From the NCBI GenBank assembly GCA_963728195.1, contig CAVSIX010000006.1, positions 62,001 through 126,000 of the forward strand: DNA of 64,000 nucleotides, given 5' to 3'. The stretch's first letter is position 1. Each line of letters starts with the position of its first letter. Made by a program: the position numbers and the translations under genes. A model generated the notes under the pieces. That model saw only the letters and a list, made by a program, of their open reading frames with translations. It was not told the origin of the DNA and did no database searches. This DNA is from Sva-07 sp963728195. GTDB taxonomy: Bacteria > Actinomycetota > Acidimicrobiia > Acidimicrobiales > Ilumatobacteraceae. Shown piece after piece: positions 38,081 to 47,435 of this stretch.

Positions 38081-39253
38081 ATGACTACCCTCTCCGACCG
38101 TCAGCAGCTGAGCTACATCGCCAGCCAGGCCGCTGATGCGCGCCTCAACGTCGAACTCGAGACCGAGGGGATGACCCTCAACATCGGACCGCAGCACCCG
38201 GCGACCCACGGCACCCTGCGCATCATCTGTCGCCTCGACGGCGAGCAGGTGGTGTGGGCCGAACCGTCGTGTGGCTACATGCACCGCGGGTACGAGAAGC
38301 TCACCGAGGTCCGCACGTTCCCGCAGGTGACCACGTTGGTCAACCGGATCGACTGGCTGGGCAGCTTCGCCAACGAGGTCCCGTTCATCCTCGCAGCGGA
38401 GAAGTTGATGGACATCGAGGCGCCGCCACGCGCCCAGGTCATCCGCACGATCTTGTTCGAGCTGTCGCGCATCTCGAACGTGTCGCTGTTCCTCGGCGAC
38501 CTCGGCGTGCAGATGGGTGCGATCACGCCCGTGTTCCTCGCCTTCCGTGACCGCGAATACGTCCTCAACCTGATCGAGGGCGCCACCGGTGGACGCTTTC
38601 ACCCCAACTTCGACCGCATCGGTGGCCTCAAGGACGACCTGCCGAAGGGCTGGATCGACGAGACCCGCCAGGTGATGGTCAAGCTCCGCGAGTTCTGCGA
38701 CATCATCGAAGACCTCCTGTTCGGCAACGAGATCTTCCAGAGCCGGATGCGCGGCATCGGCATCATCCCCGCCGACGTGGCGAAGGACTACGGCCTGTCC
38801 GGCGCCAATCTGCGTGCCAGTGGTGTCGACTACGACCTGCGGCGCGACCAGCAGCTTCCCATGGCGTGGGACAAGGCCGACTGGAAGGTGTGGACCCATC
38901 CCGACGGCGACAGTTGGGCGCGCTGCTGGATACGCCTGCAGGAGACCCGCGAGTCGTGCAAGATCGTCGAGCAGCTGCTCGACCAGATCCCCGCCGGCCC
39001 GATCATGACCAAGGTGCCCCGCATCATCAAGGTGCCCGAGGGCGAAGCCTGGGTGTCGACCGAGAATCCGCTCGGAGAGATGGGCTACTACGTCGTGTCC
39101 AAGGGCGACCTCGGACCGTTCCGCGTCAAGATCCGCTCGGCGAGTTTCAACAACATCTCGATCGTTCCGTGGGCGCTCAAGGGCGTCTACGTGCCCGACA
39201 TCATCACGATCCTCGCCAGTTTGTACTTCATCCTCGGGGATATCGACAGGTGA
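38081..39253 (+). CDS. nuoD: NADH-quinone oxidoreductase subunit D
   Basis: The 390-residue 49-kDa-type subunit forms the quinone site with NuoB. Signatures are NIGPQHPATHGTLRI near residue 35, CGYMHRGYEKL, RFHPNFDRIGG, and the C-terminal PFRVKIRSASFNN and PWALKGVYVPDIITILAS. ATG 38081 is clear, since the conserved region begins soon after. The stop overlaps the nuoH GTG by four bases, so no nuoEFG genes have been lost from between them in this lineage recently. Confidence 0.96.
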   Translation: MTTLSDRQQLSYIASQAADARLNVELETEGMTLNIGPQHPATHGTLRIICRLDGEQVVWAEPSCGYMHRGYEKLTEVRTFPQVTTLVNRIDWLGSFANEVPFILAAEKLMDIEAPPRAQVIRTILFELSRISNVSLFLGDLGVQMGAITPVFLAFRDREYVLNLIEGATGGRFHPNFDRIGGLKDDLPKGWIDETRQVMVKLREFCDIIEDLLFGNEIFQSRMRGIGIIPADVAKDYGLSGANLRASGVDYDLRRDQQLPMAWDKADWKVWTHPDGDSWARCWIRLQETRESCKIVEQLLDQIPAGPIMTKVPRIIKVPEGEAWVSTENPLGEMGYYVVSKGDLGPFRVKIRSASFNNISIVPWALKGVYVPDIITILASLYFILGDIDR

Positions 39254-40302
39254 GCGCTCTGGCCATTGAGATCCCGTACTGGGGGCAGTCGCTGCTGCGC
39301 GTGCTCGGTGGGCTCGTCGCGGTGCTGCTGCCTGCGGGCACCATCGTCTATCTGTTCCTGTTCAAGATGATGTCGTTCATGCAGAGCCGTCTCGGCCCGA
39401 TGGAAGCTGGTCCGTACGGGTCGCTCCAGCTCGTCGCCGAGGTCGGCAAGTGGATGCAGAAGGAGGACCTTGCGCCGGACGCCGCCGACCGGAGCATCTT
39501 CAAGATCGCCCCGCTCGTCGTGCTGCTGTCGACGTTCCTCCTCGTCGTCATCGTGCCATTCGGTCCCGATGCCTACTTCACGAACTTCTCGACCGGCATC
39601 TTCCTGGGGTTGGCGGTTGCGTCGGTCAGCGTTCTCGGCATCCTGATCGCCGGCTGGGCCAGTGCCAACAAGTACTCGCTCCTCGGCGGTCTGCGAGCCG
39701 CCGGCCAGTTGATCGCCTACGAGCTGCCGATGGTCCTCGCCGTGCTCGGCGTGGTGATCCAGGCGGGCTCGATGAACATGCAGGACATCACCGTCGCGCA
39801 GAACACCGGCAGCTGGTTCGGGTTCGACTGGTTCGGCAACCCGTTCATCGTCACCCAGTTCGTCGGATTCCTGATCTTCATGATCGCCGTGCAGGCCGAG
39901 TTGACCCAGGCGCCGTTCGACATGCCGATCGCCGAATCCGAGCTGGTGTCGGGCTACATGACCGAGTACTCGGGCTTCCGCTTCCTGATCTTCTTCATCG
40001 CCGAATTCGCGACGGCGGGCGTGTTCGCATTCATCGCATCGGTGCTGTTCCTCGGTGGCTGGGGCATCCCGTTCAGCTGGTTCGGCTGGGAGAACATCGA
40101 TCAGGTTCCGGACTGGATGAATCTGGTCGGCCCGCTGATCATGTTCACCAAGATGCTCGTCCTGACGTTCATCATCATGTGGGTGCGGTTCTCGATGCCG
40201 CGCTTCCGCGAGGACCAACTGCAGATCTTCGCCTGGAAGGTGCTGATTCCGCTCGCACTCCTCAACACCGCTGTGACAGCGATCTTCAAGGTGGCGCTCT
40301 GA
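39250..40302 (+). CDS. nuoH: NADH-quinone oxidoreductase subunit H
   Basis: This 350-residue membrane subunit contacts the quinone cavity. It has about eight helices and the hallmark loops SRLGPMEAGPYGSLQLVAEVGK, RAAGQLIAYELPMVLAV, and TQAPFDMPIAESELVSGYMTEYSG. The start is GTG 39250, overlapping the nuoD stop. The next gene's ATG overlaps its stop. Confidence 0.95.
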   Translation: MSALAIEIPYWGQSLLRVLGGLVAVLLPAGTIVYLFLFKMMSFMQSRLGPMEAGPYGSLQLVAEVGKWMQKEDLAPDAADRSIFKIAPLVVLLSTFLLVVIVPFGPDAYFTNFSTGIFLGLAVASVSVLGILIAGWASANKYSLLGGLRAAGQLIAYELPMVLAVLGVVIQAGSMNMQDITVAQNTGSWFGFDWFGNPFIVTQFVGFLIFMIAVQAELTQAPFDMPIAESELVSGYMTEYSGFRFLIFFIAEFATAGVFAFIASVLFLGGWGIPFSWFGWENIDQVPDWMNLVGPLIMFTKMLVLTFIIMWVRFSMPRFREDQLQIFAWKVLIPLALLNTAVTAIFKVAL

Positions 40303-40793
40303 TGCCTGACAAACCCAAGGTTCCCGGTCTGTTCAAGGGACTGGGCGTCACGCTCGGCATCCTCAAGGACACGATCGTCGACGGCGCCAACACGGTGCAG
40401 TACCCGCACGAGAAGGAAGCGCCTCCCATCCGTGCCCGTGGCGTCATCGCGTTGCACGAGGGCAACTGCACTGCGTGCATGTTGTGCGCCCGCTCGTGCC
40501 CCGACTGGTGCATCTACATCGAGGGCCACAAGCAACTGGCCCCACCGCGTCGCGCCGGTGGCAAGCCCCGGCAGGTCAACCACCTCGACCGCTTCGACAT
40601 CGACTACGCGCTGTGCATGTACTGCGGCATCTGCGTCGAGGTCTGCCCGTTCGATGCGCTGTTCTGGAGCCCGGAGTACGAGTACTCCGAGCCGAGGATC
40701 GCCGATCTCCTCCACGACAAGGAAAAGCTCGGCGAATGGATGGAGACCGTCCCCGAGGCACCGGAGCTCGAAGCGGGAGCACAGAAGAAATGA
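40302..40793 (+). CDS. nuoI: NADH-quinone oxidoreductase subunit I
   Basis: The 163-residue 2x[4Fe-4S] subunit has the two ferredoxin motifs CTACMLCARSCP and CMYCGICVEVCP, supplying eight cluster ligands. An N-terminal amphipathic region (VPGLFKGLGVTLGILK) anchors it to the membrane arm. The C-terminal tail is acidic and lysine-ended. ATG 40302 overlaps the nuoH stop. Confidence 0.95.
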   Translation: MPDKPKVPGLFKGLGVTLGILKDTIVDGANTVQYPHEKEAPPIRARGVIALHEGNCTACMLCARSCPDWCIYIEGHKQLAPPRRAGGKPRQVNHLDRFDIDYALCMYCGICVEVCPFDALFWSPEYEYSEPRIADLLHDKEKLGEWMETVPEAPELEAGAQKK

Positions 40794-40803
40794 GCACCGA
40801 GAA

Positions 40804-41646
40804 GTGAGCGCCGTCCTCATCGCCGCCGATGGCGTGAACGTCGCACAGAACGTCGGCTTCGGGATCATCGCCGCCGCGATGATCTTCGCTGCACTCAACG
40901 TCGTCACCACGAAGAACGTCGTCCACGCTGCGCTGTGGCTGGTCGTCGTGTTGGCCGGCGTCGCTGCCCAGTACATCCTCGCCGCCGCCGAATTCGTCGC
41001 TGCCTCGCAGGTGCTCGTGTACATCGGGGCCGTGATGGTGCTGTTCCTGTTCGGCATCATGTTGACCCGCGCACAGATCGGCAAGGAATCCGATCTGAAC
41101 AACACCGGCTGGATCGTCGGCATCCCCGTCGGTCTCGTGCTGTTCGGCCTGCTGGCTTGGGTGGTACTCGACGCCTACGGCGACGACGTTCTTCCCGACC
41201 GCGGCCCGGCGCCGACGGTCGGCCTCAGCGACCAGTTCCTGTCGATCTATCTCGTGCCGTTCATCGCGATCTCCTTCGTCCTGCTCGCCGCCGCCATCGG
41301 CGCCATCGTCCTCGCACGCAAAGATTCGATGCGAAGAGAACGTCTGATGCTGGCTGTCAACTTCCTCCTGCTTGCCGCAGCCCTGTTCGCGATCGGCGTG
41401 TACGGCGTGATCGCGCGCCGCAACGCGGTGATGGTGCTGATGTCGATCGAGCTGATCCTCAACGCGGTGAGCCTCAACCTCGTCGCATTCTCTCTGATGA
41501 CCGGCGCCATCGACGGCCAGGTCTTCGCCCTCTACGTGATCGCGATCGCCGCCGCCGAGGTCGGCGTCGGTCTGGCGATGGTGCTGATGATCTACCGCAA
41601 CCGCAGAACGATCGCCCTCGACGAACTCTCGGAAATGAAGGGCTGA
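40804..41646 (+). CDS. nuoJK: Fused NADH-quinone oxidoreductase subunits J and K
   Basis: One uninterrupted frame of 280 residues contains a NuoJ-like part (about 1-180: AALNVVTTKNVVHAALWLVV, FVAASQVLVYIGAVMVLFLFGIML) and a complete NuoK-like part from Met182 (LAVNFLLLAAALFAIGVYGVIARRNAV, MSIELILNAVSLNLVAFS). NuoJ and NuoK are separate genes in most bacteria. The NuoJ end lacks the usual hydrophilic tail and runs through KDSMRRERL directly into NuoK. An internal ATG at 41347 could also yield a free 99-residue NuoK, so both products are possible. The start is GTG 40804. Confidence 0.88.
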   Translation: MSAVLIAADGVNVAQNVGFGIIAAAMIFAALNVVTTKNVVHAALWLVVVLAGVAAQYILAAAEFVAASQVLVYIGAVMVLFLFGIMLTRAQIGKESDLNNTGWIVGIPVGLVLFGLLAWVVLDAYGDDVLPDRGPAPTVGLSDQFLSIYLVPFIAISFVLLAAAIGAIVLARKDSMRRERLMLAVNFLLLAAALFAIGVYGVIARRNAVMVLMSIELILNAVSLNLVAFSLMTGAIDGQVFALYVIAIAAAEVGVGLAMVLMIYRNRRTIALDELSEMKG

Positions 41647-41647
41647 G

Positions 41648-44131
41648 ATGCTCGCCGCAGAAGCAGTCGAACTCAGCTCCGGATGGTTCCTGGAGAACGC
41701 ATGGCTCACCGGGCTGATCCCGGTGATCGGCTTCGCGATCATCATCGGCTTCGGCAAGAAGCTCCCGATGAAGGGGGCCGAGATCGGCCTCGCATCGATG
41801 GCTGCCTCGCTGGTGGTCGCCGTCGGCGCAGTCGTCCAGTGGATGGCGCGTACGAACTCCGCCGAGACCCACGGGGAGGAGGCCATCGGCGTCCTCCACG
41901 CATTCGGCCGGTCGCTGCCGAGCGCCACCGAAGGCGAGGCGGAACCGTTCATCGCACCGGTCGTCAAGACCTGGGTGTGGTGGCAGAACTCCGGCCTCGA
42001 GTTCGGCATCGGCTCGAGCGTCGACGGCCTGGCCGTGCTGATCCTCGCACTGGTCGCCTTCATTGCACTGCTGGTGATGGTGTTCAGCGTCGACTACGTC
42101 CGCGACGACCGCCGCTACACGCACTTCTTCGCTGCGATCACGCTGTTCGCCGGCGGCATGTTGATCATGGTGATGGCCGAGAACATGGTGCAGCTCATCT
42201 TGGGCTGGGAGATCATGGGTCTCACCTCGTTCATGCTGATCGGGCACTGGTGGGAGGAGGAGGCCAACAGCCGCGCAGCACTCAAGGCGTTCTTCACCGT
42301 GCGTGTCGGCGACGTCGGCCTGCTCGTCGGCACGGCGATCATCTTCTTCGGCGCCAACCAGTGGGCGGTCGACAACCTCGACTCCAACGGATTCAACATC
42401 GCTGCGATCCAGGCATGGGCCCTGTCGGGCGAGGCGAACACCCAGTTCCTGCTCTGGGGCGCCGTGGCACTCTTCATCGCCTGCATCGGCAAGTCCGGTC
42501 AGTTCCCGCTGCACACCTGGCTGCCCGACGCGATGGCCGGCCCGACGCCCGTGTCGTCGCTGTTGCACAGCTCGACGATGGTCGTCGCCGGCGTGTTCCT
42601 CGTCGCTCGGGTCTACCCGGTGTTCTGGGAGGGCTTCAACATCGGCACCGGTGGCCTGTCGTTCATTGCGATCATCGGTGCGATCACGATCGTGATCGCC
42701 GCGCTGCTGGCGTTCGTACAGGACGACATCAAGAAGGTGCTCGCTTACTCGACGGTCAGCCAGCTCGGCTACATGATGCTCGGCCTCGGCACCGGGGCCT
42801 GGCTGCCGGCGGTGTTCCACATCGTCACCCATGCGTTCTTCAAGTGTGCGCTGTTCCTGTGTGCCGGCTCGGTGAGCCACTCCGGTTCGCACCATTCCTT
42901 CGACATGAAGAAGGACATGGGCGGCCTGCGCAAGAAGATGCCCGTCACGTTCTGGGCCTGGATCATCTCGACGCTGGCACTCACCGGCGTCTTCCCGTTC
43001 GCCGGGTTCTGGTCGAAGGACGAGATCATCGACAACGTCGGCGCCAACGGCTACACGTTCCTGCAGTGGGCGGCGCTGGGAGGTGCCGCACTGACGGCGA
43101 TGTACATGACCCGTGCGACCTACCTCACCTTCTTCGGTGAGCCCCGAGGCGCCGCCGCCGGCGAGCATGACGGTCACGAGGACGAGCACGACCTGAACGC
43201 CGAGGAACACGAGATGGAACACATCTCCGTGGGCGCCCCCGAACCGCGTTCGCTCGGTGCCGCTGCGAACGCCCACACCGACCACCATGGTGGCGGCCCG
43301 CACGAGAGCGGGCCGCTGATCCTGGTACCGATCGTGATCCTGGCGTTCTTCGCCGTCTTCGCCGGCTTGCTCAACCCGACGCCGCTCGCCTCGCGCTTCG
43401 GCGAAGGCGTCGAGGTGCTGAAGAAGTACGTCGAGCCGAGGCCGTCGCCGGTGGTGACCGAGGAGTTCCTCGCGTCGGGCCCCGGCGAGTCGGTCGTGCT
43501 GGTCGACGGCGTCGCATACGCACCGTCGGTCACCCCCGCAGCCGAAGGCGGCGAAGAGGGCGGCCACAGCACCGGGTGTGGGTTCGAGTCACCGGAGTCC
43601 GGCACCGTCTGTTTCTTCCCCAGCGTCAGCCACGCGGAGCCGACGTTCGCCAAGATCCTGTTGTCGCTCGTCGTCGTCGCCGTCGGCTACGCCCTGGCCA
43701 TCGCGTTCTGCGTGCTGTTCTACGGACGCCGCGACCCCCGCCTGGTCGGCTTGACCGAACGGAACAAGGCACTGCGCGGCGGCTTCCTGTTCCTGAAGAA
43801 CAAGTACTACCTCGACCACCTCTACGAGAACGTGATCGTCCATGCGGTCGCCCACCCGATCGCCAGGGTCGCGTACTGGATCAACCAACACGTGCTCGAC
43901 GCCACGGTCAACACCGTCGGCATCGGGGCCCGCAAGTCCGGCGAATGGGTGTACGACAACATCGACCAGAAGATCGTCGACGGCGCAGTCAACGGGTCCG
44001 GCTGGGCCGCCTCCGAGGCCGGCCACGCCATGCAACCCACCCAGTCCGGCAAGATCGGCCAGTACGGCGCACTCCTGTTCGGCGCCGCCACCGTCGGTGC
44101 CATCGTCCTCGTCCTCGTCAACGTGAGCTGA
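41648..44131 (+). CDS. nuoL: NADH-quinone oxidoreductase subunit L, enlarged
   Basis: This antiporter-like proton-pumping subunit has 827 residues, longer than the usual 600-680. Core motifs are intact: GWEIMGLTSFMLIGHWW, FPLHTWLPDAMAGPTPVSSLLHSSTMV with the pumping lysine region IGKSGQ just before it, and DDIKKVLAYSTVSQLGYM. Extra sequence is a His/Glu/Asp-rich loop (about 505-555), a Gly/Glu-rich loop with two cysteines (about 592-665), and a long amphipathic C-terminal region (about 700-810). ATG 41648 overlaps the nuoJK stop region. Confidence 0.93.
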   Translation: MLAAEAVELSSGWFLENAWLTGLIPVIGFAIIIGFGKKLPMKGAEIGLASMAASLVVAVGAVVQWMARTNSAETHGEEAIGVLHAFGRSLPSATEGEAEPFIAPVVKTWVWWQNSGLEFGIGSSVDGLAVLILALVAFIALLVMVFSVDYVRDDRRYTHFFAAITLFAGGMLIMVMAENMVQLILGWEIMGLTSFMLIGHWWEEEANSRAALKAFFTVRVGDVGLLVGTAIIFFGANQWAVDNLDSNGFNIAAIQAWALSGEANTQFLLWGAVALFIACIGKSGQFPLHTWLPDAMAGPTPVSSLLHSSTMVVAGVFLVARVYPVFWEGFNIGTGGLSFIAIIGAITIVIAALLAFVQDDIKKVLAYSTVSQLGYMMLGLGTGAWLPAVFHIVTHAFFKCALFLCAGSVSHSGSHHSFDMKKDMGGLRKKMPVTFWAWIISTLALTGVFPFAGFWSKDEIIDNVGANGYTFLQWAALGGAALTAMYMTRATYLTFFGEPRGAAAGEHDGHEDEHDLNAEEHEMEHISVGAPEPRSLGAAANAHTDHHGGGPHESGPLILVPIVILAFFAVFAGLLNPTPLASRFGEGVEVLKKYVEPRPSPVVTEEFLASGPGESVVLVDGVAYAPSVTPAAEGGEEGGHSTGCGFESPESGTVCFFPSVSHAEPTFAKILLSLVVVAVGYALAIAFCVLFYGRRDPRLVGLTERNKALRGGFLFLKNKYYLDHLYENVIVHAVAHPIARVAYWINQHVLDATVNTVGIGARKSGEWVYDNIDQKIVDGAVNGSGWAASEAGHAMQPTQSGKIGQYGALLFGAATVGAIVLVLVNVS

Positions 44132-44147
44132 AAGCAACTCTGAACCC

Positions 44148-45803
44148 ATGGAAACTCTCACCGATCAGAATTGGCTGCTGAGCGTCGGCACCTTCCTCCC
44201 GCTCGTCGGCGTGCTCGTGATGATGTTCATCCCGCGCACCGAGGAGGCCACGGTCAAGCTCGTCGGCATCGCCACCGCCGGAGCGACCCTCGCCGTCGGG
44301 ATCGTGACACTGTTCGCCTTCGACTACAGCCAGTCGGAGAAGCTCCAGTTCTTCGTCGACGCCGAGTGGATCCCCGTGATCCACTCGAACTACACGGTCG
44401 GCCTCGACGGCATCAGCCTGCCGCTGTACTTCTTGTCGATGGCCGTGACGTTCCTGGTGATGGTCTACAGCTGGGACAACATGCCCGACGCCGGCAACCC
44501 CAAGGCGTTCTTCATCCTGATGCTGGTGCTGCAGACCGGCATGGCGGGCACGTTCATCGCCCAGGACCTGATCTTGTTCTTCGTGTTCTTCGAAGTGGTG
44601 CTGCTGCCGATGTACTTCATGATCGGCGTGTGGGGCGGCGAGCAGCGCAAGTACGCCTCGCTGAAGTTCTTCCTGTACACGATGTTCGGCTCGGCGTTCA
44701 TGCTCGTCGCCTTCCTCGCGCTCTTCTTTCAGACCGACGCCGTCAGCTTCGGCTTCCAGCATCTGATCGACGCGGGTGCCGGCATCGACCGCGACGTGCA
44801 GATCTGGATCTTCGCCGGCATGTTCCTCGGCTTCGCCGTCAAGGTGCCGATGTTCCCGTTCCACACCTGGCTGCCCGATGCCCACACCCAGGCGCCCACA
44901 CAGGGATCGGTGATCCTGGCGGCCATCCTGCTGAAACTCGGCACCTATGGCTTCGTGCGCATCGCCCTGCCGATGCTGCCCGAGGGCGCCAAGGCATGGG
45001 CGCCGGTGATCGGCGTACTCGCGGTGATCGGCATCATCTACGGTGCGCTCGGCTGTCTCGCCCAGACCGACATGAAGCGCCTGATCGCGTTCTCGTCGGT
45101 CGCCCACATGGGCTTCGTGATGCTGGGCATCTCGACACTGACCACCTTCGGCATCAACGCTGCGCTGTTCGGCATGGTCGCTCACGGACTGATCACCGGC
45201 ATGCTCTTCTTCGTCGCCGGCTCGGTCAAGCACCGCTACCACACCCTCGAGATCAAGCGGCTGTCGGGCATGCTCATCCAGGCCCCGCGTCTGGGCTGGA
45301 TCCTCGGCTTTGCTGCAATGGCGTCGCTCGGTCTGCCCGGCCTCGCAGGGTTCTGGGGTGAGTTCCCCGCCATCTTGTCCGCCTACAACCCGGGCTTCGG
45401 TCTCAGCACGGCACTGTTCCGCACGCTGATGGTCATCGCCGCCATCGGCACCGTGCTCGCCGCCGGCTATCTGCTGTGGCTCTACCAGCGCACTGCGTTC
45501 GGAGAGCCGAGCGAGGAGTTCTCCGGGCACGGCCCGATGACGCACGCACTGAGCGCGGGCGTGAACACAGGCGCCGAGGGAAGCGCCAGCGACGAGGCGC
45601 ACGGAGCCAGCAGCCGAAGCGAAGCGGAGGCCAGTGGCGACCATCATGACGACATCCACGACGTGACCACGATCGAGTGGATCGCCTGGACACCGTTCCT
45701 GATCGCGATCGTCGTGTTCGGTGTGTATCCGCAGCTGATGTTCAAGGTGCTCGATCCTGCGGTGACCGCACTCGTGAGCCGCCTCGGAGAGACGCTGGGC
45801 TGA
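44148..45803 (+). CDS. nuoM: NADH-quinone oxidoreductase subunit M
   Basis: The 551-residue antiporter-like subunit has FEVVLLPMYFMIGVWGGEQRKYAS, FPFHTWLPDAHTQAPTQGSVILA and DMKRLIAFSSVAHMGFVMLG. Between the last two membrane helices a hydrophilic loop of about 60 residues carries the dispersed repeat, read from Glu477 as EGSASDEA, then a Ser/Glu/His-rich stretch. The loop is longer than usual. ATG 44148 is the start. The stop overlaps the nuoN ATG. Confidence 0.94.
   Translation: METLTDQNWLLSVGTFLPLVGVLVMMFIPRTEEATVKLVGIATAGATLAVGIVTLFAFDYSQSEKLQFFVDAEWIPVIHSNYTVGLDGISLPLYFLSMAVTFLVMVYSWDNMPDAGNPKAFFILMLVLQTGMAGTFIAQDLILFFVFFEVVLLPMYFMIGVWGGEQRKYASLKFFLYTMFGSAFMLVAFLALFFQTDAVSFGFQHLIDAGAGIDRDVQIWIFAGMFLGFAVKVPMFPFHTWLPDAHTQAPTQGSVILAAILLKLGTYGFVRIALPMLPEGAKAWAPVIGVLAVIGIIYGALGCLAQTDMKRLIAFSSVAHMGFVMLGISTLTTFGINAALFGMVAHGLITGMLFFVAGSVKHRYHTLEIKRLSGMLIQAPRLGWILGFAAMASLGLPGLAGFWGEFPAILSAYNPGFGLSTALFRTLMVIAAIGTVLAAGYLLWLYQRTAFGEPSEEFSGHGPMTHALSAGVNTGAEGSASDEAHGASSRSEAEASGDHHDDIHDVTTIEWIAWTPFLIAIVVFGVYPQLMFKVLDPAVTALVSRLGETLG
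45573..45598. repeat. Dispersed 26-bp repeat, copy B (inside nuoM)
   Basis: It is identical to 37994-38019 and 61233-61258. Similarity with the nusG copy extends further: the preceding GAACACAG and a downstream GAAGCGAAGCGGA are shared. It is read in frame as Ala-Glu-Gly-Ser-Ala-Ser-Asp-Glu plus Ala. Confidence 0.9.
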
Positions 45804-47320
45804 TGCTCGCCACGCTCCTTGCCCAAGCCGGCGACTGGGTGTCGCCCACGATCGACTGGCATGCGCTCGCGCCCGAGCTCGTGTTGGCGATCGGGATCAA
45901 CGTGGTCCTCGCACTCGACCTGCAGTTGGCCGAGACGAAGAAGTGGATGATCTCCACGATCACCGGATTCGTACTGCTCGGCGCCTTCATCCCGGTGGTC
46001 ACGCTGGCCGTCATCGGTGACGGCCCCCGCTCGCTCTTCGACGGGCGGTACGTGATCGACGACTACGCGCTCGTGCTCAAGGGCCTGTTCCTGCTGGCCG
46101 CCTACATCGTCGTCCTGTTGAGCCAGACCGAACTCGAAGAGGGCGGCTACTACCAGGGCGAGTTCTACGTCCTGCTGCTGTGCAGCGTGCTCGGCATGGT
46201 GATGATGGCCTCGTCGCGCGACCTCGTCAGCATCTTCGTCGCACTCGAACTGCTGTCGATCCCCGGCTACATGATGGCGGCGTGGAACAAACGCAATCGC
46301 AAGTCGAACGAGGCGGGCGTCAAGTACTACCTGATGGGCGTGTTCGCGTCGGCCGTCCTCCTCTACGGCATGAGCCTGCTGTTCGGCGTGACCGGCTCGA
46401 CGCTGCTCGTCGACATCGGCGCAGCGCTCGCCGACGGCGACCTGATCGGCCTCGAAGTCGTCGCCGTCGTGTTCGTGATCTGCGGGTTCGCGTTCAAGGT
46501 CTCCGCCGTCCCGTTCCACCAGTGGGCGCCCGACACCTATGAGGGTGCGCCGACACCGGTGACCGCCTTCTTCTCGGTGGCGTCGAAGTCGGCCGGCTTC
46601 GTCGCATTGATGACGTTGATTTTCGTCGCCTTCCCCGGTGCCGACGTGGTCTACGGGCCGCTCGTGTGGGTGATGGCGGCGCTGACGATGACGCTCGGCA
46701 ACGTGCTTGCGCTGCGCCAGACGAACATCGTGCGCATGCTCGCCTACTCGTCGATCAGCCAGGGCGGCTTCATCCTGATGCCGCTCGCATTCGCCGGGAA
46801 CCCCGACGCCACCGGATCCGCGATGAACGCCGTGATGGTGTACCTGCTCGTGTACGCGTTCATGAACCTCGGTGCGTTCGCCGTCGTGATCGCGGTCTCG
46901 CGCAAGACCCACAGCGGCGAGATCTCGTCGTTCGGCGGGCTGTTCGGCTACGCGCCGGGGCTCGCCGTGGCGATGACGATCCTGTTCGCATCGCTCGCCG
47001 GCATCCCGCCGCTCGGTGGCTGGTTCGCCAAGTTCAACGCCTTCAAGGCCGTGCTCGATGCCGGTACCACCGCTGCCTACGTGCTCGCCGCGATCGCTGC
47101 GGTCAACACCGTGATCGCCGCCGCCTACTACATGCGGGTGCTGCGCGTCGTCTGGATGGATGACGCCCCCGACGGCGACGTCAGCCCGGTCAACCCGCCC
47201 GCTCCCGTCGTCGCAGCGCTGGCGATCACCGTCATCGGCACGATCGTGGTCGGCGTCCTGCCGAACATCGTCGCCCGAGTCGGTGCGCTCGACGCTCTCA
47301 CCGGCGCCTTCTCCGGCTGA
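45803..47320 (+). CDS. nuoN: NADH-quinone oxidoreductase subunit N
   Basis: The 505-residue antiporter-like subunit closes the operon. Signatures are SRDLVSIFVALELLSIPGYMM, FKVSAVPFHQWAPDTYEGAPTPVTAF and RMLAYSSISQGGFILM. Both key lysines of the family appear conserved. ATG 45803 overlaps the nuoM stop. A 115-base gap separates it from the MidA-like gene. Confidence 0.95.
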   Translation: MLATLLAQAGDWVSPTIDWHALAPELVLAIGINVVLALDLQLAETKKWMISTITGFVLLGAFIPVVTLAVIGDGPRSLFDGRYVIDDYALVLKGLFLLAAYIVVLLSQTELEEGGYYQGEFYVLLLCSVLGMVMMASSRDLVSIFVALELLSIPGYMMAAWNKRNRKSNEAGVKYYLMGVFASAVLLYGMSLLFGVTGSTLLVDIGAALADGDLIGLEVVAVVFVICGFAFKVSAVPFHQWAPDTYEGAPTPVTAFFSVASKSAGFVALMTLIFVAFPGADVVYGPLVWVMAALTMTLGNVLALRQTNIVRMLAYSSISQGGFILMPLAFAGNPDATGSAMNAVMVYLLVYAFMNLGAFAVVIAVSRKTHSGEISSFGGLFGYAPGLAVAMTILFASLAGIPPLGGWFAKFNAFKAVLDAGTTAAYVLAAIAAVNTVIAAAYYMRVLRVVWMDDAPDGDVSPVNPPAPVVAALAITVIGTIVVGVLPNIVARVGALDALTGAFSG

Positions 47321-47435
47321 CTGAGGCGGGCCAGATGCGGCGATCGCTGCGTCACCCGAACTCCTCGCTGCCCGGAGGCAGCGTCGTCGTCGGCTTCCTT
47401 GCGCTCCCCACATCTGATCCCGTCTCAGGAAACCA

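Noticed and set aside
36343..41646. Decayed nuoE, nuoF or nuoG remnants in the operon
   Set aside because: The junctions are four-base overlaps or short spacers with no leftover coding sequence; only the 103-base nuoC-nuoD spacer is free, and it holds the repeat.
41474..43567. 697-residue minus-strand open frame opposite nuoL
   Set aside because: It is composed mainly of His, Arg, Asp and Glu, the usual antisense of a GC-rich membrane protein gene, with no recognisable domain.
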